Assembly: GCA_964549495.1 (NCBI GenBank)
Contig: CAZJWJ010000046.1
Span: forward strand, 1 to 39,610
Direction: 5' to 3'
DNA: 39,610 nucleotides
Source of the DNA: JACKBJ01 sp964549495
GTDB lineage: Bacteria > Chloroflexota > Anaerolineae > Epilineales > Epilineaceae
Shown: positions 1 to 7,470 of the stretch, piece after piece
Layout: every line of letters begins with the position of its first letter
How positions within the stretch are numbered: the stretch's first letter is position 1
Translations under genes and position numbers: made by a program
The notes under the pieces: model-generated
What the model saw: the letters and a program-made list of their open reading frames with translations, nothing else
Database searches by the model: none
What the model was told of the DNA's origin: nothing

Positions 1-21
1 CGCGTCGGAGCCCTTTCGCGT

Positions 22-303
22 CTACTGCATCAGCCGAATATCGGAACTACTGATGACGGCTGAGCCGATCCGAAGCCGGTCGATCTTGCGGAGAAACACC
101 GCCTCGACTCCGCCGATGCCTCGTAGGGTAACGATGCGGTCCCCAGGTTCGGGCCGAATTCCGAGCTCTTCGACCCGATCGATCGCGAACACTGTTGCCA
201 CGGAACCCGTATCGACGAGAACATCATCGAGTTGGAGCCGGCTACCACGATAGATCAGCATCGCCGTCACCATCGGCAAGCCGCTTGTCAGATCAAGACG
301 CAT
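22..303 (-). CDS. Retropepsin-like aspartic protease-fold protein, short at the C-terminus
   Basis: Small soluble protein of about 93 residues. It has the aspartic-protease signature VDTGS near residue 31, preceded by a hydrophobic strand and followed by a glycine-rich 'RGIGGVE' stretch, as in single-domain retropepsin-like proteins that would act as dimers. I chose the ATG at 301-303; a TTG at 331-333 would add ten residues. The upstream partner gene ends at 293, so the two overlap by about 11 bases and are probably translationally coupled. From memory, relatives run to about 120-130 residues and end with a second hydrophobic Gly-Asp-Phe-Leu strand. Here a TAG at 22-24 cuts that off, and no other frame in the remaining bases restores it. 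It may therefore be a truncated copy. Fold assignment is fairly sure; substrate and activity are unknown. Confidence 0.7.
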   Translation of the reverse strand: MRLDLTSGLPMVTAMLIYRGSRLQLDDVLVDTGSVATVFAIDRVEELGIRPEPGDRIVTLRGIGGVEAVFLRKIDRLRIGSAVISSSDIRLMQ

Positions 304-559
304 GGGAAGGTCGGATCCCCACCCAGTCCACAACCTCGACTTCGAGACGCTCGCGACTCGTGTGCACGAAAAGGTAACTTCGCGCTGGATGGTCGAGGTG
401 GAGCTGCCGGTATCGCGTTAGGGCCGCCATTCCATCGTCGAACAGTGCCACCACCGCAAGGTCGGTCGGTTGCAGGCAGCGATCTGCCTCTTCGGCGGCG
501 AGAATCTCGACCACGGCCCAGCGGTCGGGATGCGCACCTCGGATCTCGGACCAGCGCAT
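293..559 (-). CDS. Small conserved partner protein of the retropepsin-like gene
   Basis: An 88-residue soluble protein beginning MRWSEIRGAHPDRW, with a 'VVEIL' strand, an Asp/Val-rich middle and a 'YLFVHTSRERLEVEVVDW' end. I recognise this layout from small uncharacterised proteins in cyanobacteria and Chloroflexota that sit directly upstream of a retropepsin-like gene, as here. The ATG at 557-559 has a good ribosome site (GGAG, 7 bases upstream). The gene overlaps the next one by about 11 bases, so the pair is an operon. A possible -10 (TACAAT on the minus strand) lies at 626-631. Function is unknown; the constant pairing suggests that the two proteins work together. Confidence 0.7.
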   Translation of the reverse strand: MRWSEIRGAHPDRWAVVEILAAEEADRCLQPTDLAVVALFDDGMAALTRYRQLHLDHPARSYLFVHTSRERLEVEVVDWVGIRPSHAS

Positions 560-741
560 GGTGTGCTCCTTCTGATGGTCATCATCATGGGGTGAACACG
601 CTCAGACCCTATGGGCATGGTCATGATTGTAGCCTAGCCGCGCGCTTCGCCCCCGACGATTCGCCGCGCCAGGCCCGGGTGTGCCAACATTGCGAGCATC
701 ACCGTGTGCCCGTCCCGACTCCAGCCAGGAGACCCGCCCCG

Positions 742-1257
742 ATGTCCACGCACCTGCTGACTCGGCTCATCGAGCACAATAACTGGGCCAACCGCCAGCT
801 CATCCGCGCCTGCGCCGGCCTGCCGGACGATCAATTGGATGCGTTGCCGATGCCCCAGGAGCCCTGGACCATCCGCAAGATCCTGATCCACTTGGTGGCA
901 GCCCAGCAGGGTTATCTGAACTTGCTAACCCTCGCGCCAGAGGCCCGATCCAGCTTCGAGGAGCGCGAACGGACCGCGACACGCGACCTCGAGGCGATGG
1001 CGGACGCGAGCGGGGCCGGCCTGCTAGCCTGGGCGCTGGACGAGGAAGCGGTCGGCGATGCGGACGCGGACTGGGTCGAGGCCTCCGACGGCTACCGCTT
1101 CGCGCCCTGGGTCGTCCTGGTCCAGGCGGTCCATCACGGCAACGACCACCGCAGCCAGATCTGCGACATCCTGCGGGCGCTGGGCATCGAGCCGCCGGAG
1201 CTTAGCGGCTGGGACTACGGTGAGGCGATGGACGCCGTGGCACCGCCCGAGGGCTGA
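742..1257 (+). CDS. DinB-family four-helix metal-dependent protein
   Basis: A 171-residue protein of the DinB/YfiT fold, a four-helix bundle that binds a divalent metal and in characterised members carries out thiol transfer or hydrolysis. The three expected metal-ligand histidines are visible: His50 in 'ILIHLV', and His132 and His136 in 'HHGNDH'. The N-terminal 'LIEHNNWANRQL' and the C-terminal 'SQICDILRALGIEPPELSGWDY' are typical of the family. The frame is open further upstream, but the ATG at 742 is supported by AGGAG at 727-731, ten bases before it, and by the start of homology. It stands alone, convergent with the membrane gene that ends at 1307. The substrate cannot be told from sequence. 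Confidence 0.88.
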   Translation: MSTHLLTRLIEHNNWANRQLIRACAGLPDDQLDALPMPQEPWTIRKILIHLVAAQQGYLNLLTLAPEARSSFEERERTATRDLEAMADASGAGLLAWALDEEAVGDADADWVEASDGYRFAPWVVLVQAVHHGNDHRSQICDILRALGIEPPELSGWDYGEAMDAVAPPEG

Positions 1258-1306
1258 GCCCTCGGGCGGCGCGAGTCATGCTTGGGACAGCGATCAGCCG
1301 GCGGGT

Positions 1307-1996
1307 CTACTCGATGCCCACGGGCACCGGCTGGGGACTGCCTAGCGTCGGCTGGCTCGAGTCACTGGCCGGCGCGGTGGCCGCGCTGCGCCAGAGCGAG
1401 TAGCCCAGGCCGATCATGGCGATGCCGTTGGGGAAGGCCAAGAGGCGGTAGAAGGCATCCGGCATCATCGTCAGCGCGACGGTGACGATGCCGCCGACGG
1501 CCAGCAGCGCCGAGGCCCAGCGGGCCAGGATGCGGGCGCGGTAGAGCGCGATGCCGAAGAGCAGACCGCCGGCCAGGTAGCCCAGGCCCTGCAGTTGGAT
1601 GAGGCTGGCCAAGAGGCCGATGTCGCCGGCCGGCGCGCCACCGGTGGAAGCGGCGAGCAGGTCGTCGACGTACGCCGGGCTGGTCTCGGCGATGCCAGGC
1701 AGGACGAAAGCGGCCGTGTAGGAGCTGGCGAGGATCAACAGGTAGCCGGCTGTCAGGATCAGGTAGCCGGCCAGGCCCAGCAGATCGACCTACCTGACCT
1801 GGCGCAGGTACATGCCGGTGATGCCGGCCAGCGCCAGGCTGGCCATGAGCATCTTGAGCGCGTTGCGGAGCACGACCTCGGAGCTGGTGATCGACGTGGC
1901 ATCCATATGCGGATGACCCACCTGCACCCCGATGAAGATCAGACCAGCGGCCACCGCGGCAAGCCCCGCGGCGCGGGTGAGCGACGAAGCGTGCAT
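1307..1996 (-). pseudogene. Polytopic membrane protein interrupted by one in-frame TAG
   Basis: One reading frame of 230 codons runs from the ATG at 1994-1996 to 1307, broken only by TAG at 1790-1792. Before the stop are a first hydrophobic segment ('LAAVAAGLIFIGVQV') and a second ('MLMASLALAGITGMYL'). After it the frame continues sensibly ('VDLLGLAGYLILTAGYLL') into at least three more membrane segments. The organisation resembles the small DUF4386-like integral membrane proteins, but I do not claim the family. TAG could be a C-to-T change from CAG. Other genes in the window end normally at TAG, so recoding is unlikely; a recent nonsense mutation or a base-call error fits better. A GAGGAG-like site lies about 11 bases before the ATG. 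It might alternatively be read as two short proteins. Confidence 0.7.
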
Positions 1997-2114
1997 GGTT
2001 GAGACGGTCTCCTCGACCGGAAAGGGACTGGCCACGCAGTCCGCGAGGCGCAAGTCTACTCCGCTGGCGGAAGGCCGATCAACAATTCGCAGCAAGGCGC
2101 CGACGCCGCTGCGT

Positions 2115-4028
2115 CTACTCCGGCCCGTCGACGATCGATACAGCCGGCGACTGGTCCCGCAGCAAGTGGAGGATGTCCAGCCGCAGCTGTGACTCGACCT
2201 GCGCGGCGCGCGTGAAGTGGGACAGCCGGACGTTGTCGACGTGGGCGCGCAGCTCGTACTCCAGCTGGTCACCGATGGACATCAGGGGCGTGCGCGGGTA
2301 CTTCCACTCCGGGGTGCCCTCGCGGAAGTCGGAAGCCAGCCAGAGGCGCAGGTCACGCAGCCCCTCGTCGAGACGCAGTCCGCCCGCGCGTCCCCAGGCT
2401 TCGGAGATGCCGCGCACCCGGTCATCCAGCAGGCGCATCTTCTGGTTCCACTCGCCAAAGAGTGCCAGGTACTCCTCCACATCGTCCAGATCGGCGATGC
2501 CGCCGCCGGCGCGGTCCGCCAGCCCAGCGCCGAATCCACGCTCCCGTAGGAAGTCCTCCTGCTGTTGGACGAGGAAGAAGAGCCGGTCGTGCGGCACCGC
2601 GCCGGGCAAGCAGATCGGCGGCGCGTCGCCCGCACCAGCGATCGCGCTCGCCACCCAAGCGTCCACCTGACGTGCGTACTCGTCCGCACGCAAGAAGCCG
2701 GCATCGAAGTGCTGTTCGACGATCTCGTGCACGACGTCCAGCAATCCCTCACTGCCCTCGCCCAGCGCGAGCATAGCTGCTCGATAATCCGCATCCAATC
2801 GAGCCTCGACCGCCGAATGCAGGATGCTCTGCCGGCCGATGACATAGGTGTATCGCACCATCATGAGCCACGCGGCCAGCGCCTGCTGAACGTCGCGGGC
2901 TCGGTCCTCCAGGCGCGCGAGATCGGTCTCGACGATGGCCCGTTCGCTCGCGTCGAAGCCCCTTCGCTCCAGCGCGTGCGTCTTGCTGGCGAACTCGACC
3001 ACCAGCGTGGCCAGCCGCTCGACCGCCTGGTTGAAGGCATCCTCGGCCGAGAGACGGACCATCTCTCGGATCAGCCGGTGGGCCCGCCGATAGTCGTGCA
3101 TACGCACCAAGCGGTCCATCCGCCGGCGCATCGCGGGCAGCTTGTCGGCCGTGCGCCCGAGTACCCAAGGATGGGCGTTGGCCGCTTCCATCAGGCGCTC
3201 CCAGACCAGCCGCGTGTCGCTGTCTGGTGCCACGGCCACCCGGATGGCGACCCGCATGTCGGGCGTGGGCCGGGTGAGGTTGACGATGGCCTCCTGCACC
3301 AGCTTGCGATTGGAGTAGGTGATGATGCTGTGGTCACGCGTGTCGTAGAGGCGCGTGGTGCGCATGCCGATGCCCACCACCTCGCAGAGGGTGCCGTCCT
3401 GCAAACGGATGACGTCACCGGGCGCAAAGGGCGTATCGACGATCAGTCCCACGCCGCCGAAGACGTCCTCCAAGGTCGACTGGAGCGCGAAGGCCAGCAC
3501 GAAGGAGGCCCCGCCGACCAAGAGCGCCGCCCCGCCGATGGGCAGCCCGCCCGCCTCCAGGGCCAGGATCGTGCCCAGCGCGAAGCCGACCGGCCGGACC
3601 ACGCTCTTGGCAATGGGCACCACCACGTCGTCCATCCCGGTGGCCGTGGCCGCTGCCTTCCGCTCCGCGAAGTGAAGGACCACATCCAGCACCAGCCGCT
3701 GAAGCAGCCACACGACGGCGTAGATCAGACAGACGGTCGCCGCGATCCGCAGTACGCGACCGGTGGTCTCTGCCGCCCAAGGACCGAGCAGATCGACGAT
3801 GGCTGCCAGGGCGATGGCCACCAGAATCGGCGATCGCATCCGATCCACCAGCACCACGTCGTACTCGGTTGCCGTTTGCCGGCCGATCCGGTGGCCGATG
3901 CGAAGCGCGATGTGGATCAGCACCGCGACGATCAGCCAGATGGCCAGCGTCACGACAGCGCGCAGCCAGCCTTCTGGATGGGCCGGTAAGCCCAGGATCG
4001 GAAGCAGAGGACTGAGCAGGTCGCTCAT
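2115..4028 (-). CDS. MscS-type mechanosensitive ion channel with long C-terminal extension
   Basis: A 637-residue inner-membrane channel of the MscS family, which opens under membrane tension to release osmolytes. Membrane segments lie near residues 20-44, 66-84 and 94-116. The pore helix and its exit (residues about 160-192, 'GGAALLVGGASFVLAFALQS' then 'EDVFGGV') match the glycine/alanine-rich TM3 of MscS. The beta domain follows at 198-255 ('FAPGDVIRL', 'VVGIGMRTTRLYDTRDH'). The last 370 residues are mostly charged helices with no recognised domain, far longer than the about 286 residues of E. coli MscS, and probably form a cytoplasmic regulatory region. The start ATG is at 4026-4028. The gene is transcribed away from the BTAD-type promoter at 4201. 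Which of its paralogous subfamilies it belongs to is not clear. Confidence 0.9.
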   Translation of the reverse strand: MSDLLSPLLPILGLPAHPEGWLRAVVTLAIWLIVAVLIHIALRIGHRIGRQTATEYDVVLVDRMRSPILVAIALAAIVDLLGPWAAETTGRVLRIAATVCLIYAVVWLLQRLVLDVVLHFAERKAAATATGMDDVVVPIAKSVVRPVGFALGTILALEAGGLPIGGAALLVGGASFVLAFALQSTLEDVFGGVGLIVDTPFAPGDVIRLQDGTLCEVVGIGMRTTRLYDTRDHSIITYSNRKLVQEAIVNLTRPTPDMRVAIRVAVAPDSDTRLVWERLMEAANAHPWVLGRTADKLPAMRRRMDRLVRMHDYRRAHRLIREMVRLSAEDAFNQAVERLATLVVEFASKTHALERRGFDASERAIVETDLARLEDRARDVQQALAAWLMMVRYTYVIGRQSILHSAVEARLDADYRAAMLALGEGSEGLLDVVHEIVEQHFDAGFLRADEYARQVDAWVASAIAGAGDAPPICLPGAVPHDRLFFLVQQQEDFLRERGFGAGLADRAGGGIADLDDVEEYLALFGEWNQKMRLLDDRVRGISEAWGRAGGLRLDEGLRDLRLWLASDFREGTPEWKYPRTPLMSIGDQLEYELRAHVDNVRLSHFTRAAQVESQLRLDILHLLRDQSPAVSIVDGPE

Positions 4029-4200
4029 CGCGGGCCTCCTGAGAACGTCTGGGGTCGATTGGATGCGGACAGCCCGAGGTCAGCGATGGTACCACGCATG
4101 GATCCCGTTGGCATCACGATCGAGCGGGCGTCAAGGGCCGAGTCGATCCACGATCTGGGTCGCGATCTCCAGGCACCTCGACGGACTCCTGTGTCGGCAC

Positions 4201-4234
4201 TGTGACGCCTTTGTAGCGAGGCCCATCTCATACT
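4201..4234 (+). promoter_or_regulatory. Putative BTAD/SARP-type operator-promoter, site A
   Basis: Direct heptamers TGTGACG (4201-4207) and TGTAGCG (4212-4218) are separated by CCTT, giving an 11-bp period. A -10-like CATACT lies at 4229-4234, 10 bp after the second repeat. The site faces the gene at 4291. The same arrangement occurs at three other promoters in this window. It has the spacing known for SARP activators. The second repeat differs from the other three sites by one base (G for A). Confidence 0.6.
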
Positions 4235-4246
4235 CTGAGATGACCC

Positions 4247-4284
4247 GTGTCCTAGGACACTTCGCGAACTGACCTCCATGGAGG
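4247..4284 (+). promoter_or_regulatory. Two perfect palindromes in the leader of the gene at 4291
   Basis: GTGTCCTAGGACAC (4247-4260) and CCTCCATGGAGG (4273-4284) are both perfect palindromes with centres 25 bp apart. They sit between the predicted -10 and the start codon, and the second contains the ribosome binding site (GGAGG, 4280-4284). They could be protein-binding sites for a repressor, or an element that hides the ribosome site in the mRNA. No other leader in the window carries the same sequences. Confidence 0.4.
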
Positions 4285-4290
4285 AGCCCC

Positions 4291-4797
4291 ATGTCGATAC
4301 GCAAGAAATGGTCCAGTCGCACACTCCCGGTCCATGTCGCTGAACCCATCATTGCGAGAGATGAAAGCAGGTCCGCCCAACAGCTCCAGCTCGGTACCGT
4401 GGTGGTCATCTTGATGGCGCTGCTAGCCTTCTTGACCGGCTTGGACCGACCGAGTCCTGTTGCGGCCGGCCAGGATGGCCTTGACGGTTTGATCATCCAA
4501 CAATCAGCGTGTCTGCCGAACTCGCAGACTGCGTGGGTGCTCGGCGAGGATGAGAATTGGAAGCCGATCAGGCGGGCTGCACGCAAGCCTGCAATCCTGA
4601 AGCCAGACCTCGAAAATGCAGGGAAGTCGCCCGATGCAGCCCCGCAGCCGCGCGACGACTGGCGTGCACGGGTGCGCGCGGGGGAGGTCGACCATCTCAA
4701 GCAGAAGGCTGCAGCCGCTCGTCTGCTAGGCGTGCATCCTACGACACTCGGGCGGGTGTTCAAGCGAAACGGGCACGGGTGGACGGAACTCATGTGA
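4291..4797 (+). CDS. Unknown membrane-anchored protein with possible C-terminal HTH
   Basis: A 168-residue protein not matched to a known family. A basic N-terminus is followed by one hydrophobic segment at about residues 34-52 ('LGTVVVILMALLAFLTGL'), then a Cys-containing linker and a basic C-terminus. Residues about 136-160 ('KQKAAAARLLGVHPTTLGRV') look like a Fis/resolvase-type helix-turn-helix. If the N-terminus is inside, as its charges suggest, the HTH-like part would be outside, which argues against a simple membrane-bound regulator. The ATG is supported by GGAGGAG at 4280-4286. Expression is predicted from the repeat promoter at 4201-4234, so it is a candidate member of the BTAD regulon. 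The hairpin at 4875 follows it and may end its transcript. Confidence 0.55.
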   Translation: MSIRKKWSSRTLPVHVAEPIIARDESRSAQQLQLGTVVVILMALLAFLTGLDRPSPVAAGQDGLDGLIIQQSACLPNSQTAWVLGEDENWKPIRRAARKPAILKPDLENAGKSPDAAPQPRDDWRARVRAGEVDHLKQKAAAARLLGVHPTTLGRVFKRNGHGWTELM

Positions 4798-4874
4798 GAG
4801 GTGGCAGGGCTAAACGCCAGCTGGGAGGAGGTAGTCTAGACCGGTGTCAAGCGTCAGCCAATCGTTGACACTGG

Positions 4875-4951
4875 GAAAAGACCGAGTCCTCCCGGCGTCT
4901 ACTGTCGGCGCACCATCGCAGACGGTAACCCCAGGAAGACTCGGTCTTTTC
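4875..4951. repeat. Inverted repeat with 41-base centre; possible terminator or tiny mobile relic
   Basis: GAAAAGACCGAGTC (4875-4888) pairs perfectly with GACTCGGTCTTTTC (4938-4951). After one mismatch, three more bases pair inward, leaving a centre of about 41 bases. The arms end in A-runs and T-runs on either side, so it can act as a terminator in both directions between the genes ending at 4797 and 5028. The large loop is unusual for a simple terminator, so a small mobile relic is possible. Confidence 0.5.
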
Positions 4952-4995
4952 TCGGTGGTCAGGTACTAGATCATGTGTTCTCTCGCGCCCTCCGC

Positions 4996-5021
4996 CGGTC
5001 TACCAAACCGGGGCAACTCCA
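4996..5021 (-). repeat. Solitary IS3-type terminal inverted repeat
   Basis: Read on the minus strand this is TGGAGTTGCCCCGGTTTGGT followed by AGACCGG. It shares TGGAGTTGCC with the right end of the IS3 remnant at 37120-37599. No transposase reading frame adjoins it, so it looks like a scar left by loss of an IS3-family element, just beyond the stop of the gene at 5028. Confidence 0.4.
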
Positions 5022-5027
5022 GAATTG

Positions 5028-5762
5028 TTACTGCGTGAGCCAGTCCCAGGCATCGCCATTCCCTGATAGAAGTGCCATAACGAATGGCGGCGATGTCACT
5101 CCCCAGGATGTTGGAACAAAGAAGTCCCAGTTGTCGAGCGAGGGTTCGGTTCCAATGCCATTGTTCCAGGCCTCACCGTAGTAGTCTCCCCACCAGTTCG
5201 GATCGCCAACCCTATGGAGTTGAACCTGCGTTCCGGAACGAACCTTCTGAAAAGTGTGTTGGCCGAATCCTCCAATGGTGTCGACCAGTTGACCATCCCG
5301 GTGAAGCATGATACACGGGGATCCCTCTGCGCCGCACTGACCTGGATCTTGCGAGTAATAGATACGGTAGTGATTCCACTCATCTGGATTGGCATTGCCA
5401 GCGATTACCCCTATGGCCGCTTGCATGTTGTCGTTCCGATAGAAGTAGTAGTGCTGCCAACCGCTGACATTGCATTGACTGTCTATCACTGCGAACTTTC
5501 CAAAGTGCACGAAGACGGATGGTGGGGCGTCCCAATCCTCGCCCACTTCCATGCCAACTCTAACATTTACCTGAGCTTTGGGGCATGGATTGGTCACTGG
5601 AGTCAAGGCTTGAACTCTGAGAGTGCCTTCGACACCGAACACTTCGTTTCGCACATCACGGCCTTCGGCATACTGGCTAAATTGAGCAGCCGCATAGTTA
5701 GGCGAGCTGACAAACGCGACAAGTGCAGCAAGAGTGACCAATGGAGACCGATTGAGTTTCAC
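5028..5762 (-). CDS. Secreted protein of unknown function, Trp/Tyr-rich
   Basis: A 244-residue exported protein. The N-terminus is a clear signal peptide (basic MKLNR, hydrophobic core, likely cleavage after 'NYAAA'). The mature part is rich in Trp, Tyr, Gly and Asn and contains six cysteines, suggesting an extracellular beta-sandwich held by disulphides. I do not recognise the family. The start is GTG at 5760-5762, preceded by AAGGA at a good distance. The coding sequence is visibly lower in GC than its neighbours, which suggests transfer. Upstream at 5816-5846 is the repeat promoter shared with three other genes, so its expression probably depends on a BTAD activator. IS debris lies on both sides (solo repeat at 4996-5021, IS66 from 5921). 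Confidence 0.75.
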   Translation of the reverse strand: MKLNRSPLVTLAALVAFVSSPNYAAAQFSQYAEGRDVRNEVFGVEGTLRVQALTPVTNPCPKAQVNVRVGMEVGEDWDAPPSVFVHFGKFAVIDSQCNVSGWQHYYFYRNDNMQAAIGVIAGNANPDEWNHYRIYYSQDPGQCGAEGSPCIMLHRDGQLVDTIGGFGQHTFQKVRSGTQVQLHRVGDPNWWGDYYGEAWNNGIGTEPSLDNWDFFVPTSWGVTSPPFVMALLSGNGDAWDWLTQ

Positions 5763-5815
5763 GTGATTTCCTTCTTTCTATTGGATGGCTTGAGGCTCGA
5801 ACGAGGTCGTTCAAT

Positions 5816-5846
5816 GATATAGAGCCTGCGTTACAATACCGTCACA
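5816..5846 (-). promoter_or_regulatory. Putative BTAD/SARP-type operator-promoter, site B
   Basis: On the minus strand, TGTGACG (5846-5840) and TGTAACG (5835-5829) are separated by GTAT. TATATC follows at 5821-5816, 7 bp downstream, as a -10. It faces the secreted-protein gene that starts at 5762, giving a leader of roughly 45 bases. An inverted repeat, GAACGAGGTCGTTC (5799-5812), overlaps the predicted transcription start. Confidence 0.65.
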
Positions 5847-5920
5847 CTGCACTGGATTGATCCATTCCGCTTGGATTCGATACTGGTGACTACTCAGCCG
5901 GAGCGGTGATCAGATGGAGG

Positions 5921-7470
5921 GTCTGCGTTCACGTAGTCGGACAGAGCGACGGCGGCTGTGCTCCCCGAACGCTCGCCTCGTTAGCTTGAACGAGGAACTC
6001 GAAGGCGCCCCGCTGCTGCATTTGCAGGGTCGTGACGACCGTCAGGATGCAGGCGACGAAGCGGCTACCGGCCTCGGAGTCCGTCCCGAAGCACTTCTTG
6101 CGCCAGATCACCGCCCGGCGGAGACATCGCTCCGCCAGGTTGTTCGTCGGGGGCATCCCATCGATGTCCACGAAGGTCCACATGCGCGCCTCGGTCTTCA
6201 GCAGTTCGGCGCACTCCCGCCGGGTCTTCGGCGCTGGTGCGCGCTCCTTGGCCGCCACGAGCAATCGGTGAATACGGCGCCGCTCGTCGGACAGACGCTG
6301 GTCACGGGTCTGCCGGTCGATCGCGCCATCACGATGCATCCGCCAGGCGGCCATCACCCGCTTGGCTCCAGCCACCAACCGAAGGCCGTACCACTCGCTG
6401 CCGAACCGATCCGCCATCGCCTGGAAGTCGCGCTTTAGATGCGCCCAGCAATAGCCACGCCGGTCGATCCAGTTGTAGGCGCCGAAGCGATCGCTGCAGA
6501 TCGCACCAGCGAAGTCCGCTCTGAGCAGCTCCTTGGCCGCTTCCTGGCTCCGGCTCCGGTGGATGTTGAAGATCGCCACCGCGTCCGTCGCGGCCGTCCA
6601 CAGCCAGGCGCGCTTCTTGGCCTGCCGCCAACTCGTCTCGTCAGGATGCACGACTGGGGCGGAGCGCACCCACTCCATCGCGTCTTGGACGGGATCGGCC
6701 ACGGCTGCCGCCATGCGTCGTTCCATCGCGATGATGCTGCTCGGACTCACACCGAGGCCGAAGACGACATCATAGAGCGTGACGGCGTCGCGCTTGCTGA
6801 GCAGGAAGCGCCCGGTGAGCAAGGCCGTCAGCGCATGCAGTCGCGGTCCGAAGCTGCTGTGGCTCACACCGTCCGGCAATGCGCCGATCGTCACCTGACC
6901 ACAATGCGGGCAGGTCAGTCGGTGGCGCTGGTACTCCGTGACTTCGACGCGTGGCTTCGGAATCTCGCAGACCTGGTGCCGCCACGGATTCGGATCGTCA
7001 CCCGACAGCGGATGGTTGCAGGAACAGCAGGTCTCGGGCTTGCAGGGTACGACGGCATCGACTTCTTCGCCTGGCACCAGCGGCCGGCTGCGACCCGAGT
7101 GCCCCTTCTGGCCGCCACGTTGCCGCTTGCGCTTGCCGCGTCGCTTCGGGCGATCGACGCCTGGACCATCGGTCGACGGGGGCAGCGATGAGTTCGAAGA
7201 GTTGCGCTGAAGCCGTTCCTCGAGATGCTGGATCCGCTCCTGGAGCCGTCGGATCTCGGCATCCATCGCTCGCCGCCCGGAACGGTCCTGCTTGAGCAGA
7301 ACTGCCTGCCGCCGAATCGTCTCCTGCTGACGCGCGCACAACCGCTCCAACTCCGAAACGCGCTGGTGGAGGGCGATGCCGTGCTCAGTCAGCGGGTGTA
7401 TCATGGCGCTACGCTACGCGATTTCGGGACTGGACGCAAGTGCGTCGCTCGGGACCGGCTGAACGCTTAC
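5921..7470 (-). mobile_element. IS66-family insertion sequence, apparently complete
   Basis: About 1.55 kb containing a single transposase gene and no TnpA/TnpB accessory genes, as in the ISBst12-type branch of IS66. The terminal inverted repeats are imperfect: 5921 onward reads GTCTGCGTTCACGTAGTCGG, and 7470 backward reads GTAAGCGTTCAGCCGGTCCC; both continue into GAGCGACG. The right end carries the GTAAGCG start typical of IS66. The 8-base flanks (5913-5920 and 7471-7478) do not match, so there is no target duplication. This implies a deletion or rearrangement after insertion. The right end abuts a reading frame that lacks its front. Confidence 0.85.
5929..7404 (-). CDS. IS66-family transposase (TnpC type)
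   Basis: A 491-residue DDE transposase. An N-terminal leucine-rich coiled coil (about 10-68) is followed by the conserved 'NSSNSSLPPS' segment, a basic Gly/Lys/Arg linker ('RGGQKGHSG'), a zinc-finger-like region with paired cysteines ('CSCNHPL', 'TCPHCGQ'), and the catalytic core. Likely catalytic residues are Asp255 in 'VVHPDET', Asp305 in 'ICSDRFGAY' and Glu425 in 'TNNLAERCLRRA'. The ATG is at 7402-7404, and the stop lies inside the left terminal repeat. The protein is full length for the family, so the element could still be active. A degraded relative of its last 80 residues is found at 38591-38855. Confidence 0.95.
   Translation of the reverse strand: MIHPLTEHGIALHQRVSELERLCARQQETIRRQAVLLKQDRSGRRAMDAEIRRLQERIQHLEERLQRNSSNSSLPPSTDGPGVDRPKRRGKRKRQRGGQKGHSGRSRPLVPGEEVDAVVPCKPETCCSCNHPLSGDDPNPWRHQVCEIPKPRVEVTEYQRHRLTCPHCGQVTIGALPDGVSHSSFGPRLHALTALLTGRFLLSKRDAVTLYDVVFGLGVSPSSIIAMERRMAAAVADPVQDAMEWVRSAPVVHPDETSWRQAKKRAWLWTAATDAVAIFNIHRSRSQEAAKELLRADFAGAICSDRFGAYNWIDRRGYCWAHLKRDFQAMADRFGSEWYGLRLVAGAKRVMAAWRMHRDGAIDRQTRDQRLSDERRRIHRLLVAAKERAPAPKTRRECAELLKTEARMWTFVDIDGMPPTNNLAERCLRRAVIWRKKCFGTDSEAGSRFVACILTVVTTLQMQQRGAFEFLVQANEASVRGAQPPSLCPTT

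Noticed and set aside
232..741. Upstream extension of the DinB frame
   Set aside because: It is antisense to the retropepsin pair and lacks similarity to DinB; the Shine-Dalgarno site supports 742.
2565..3989. Long plus-strand open frame of 474 codons opposite the MscS gene
   Set aside because: Its composition (His/Gln/Asp/Gly/Arg runs without hydrophobic core) is that of an antisense frame in GC-rich DNA; the minus-strand gene has clear MscS motifs.
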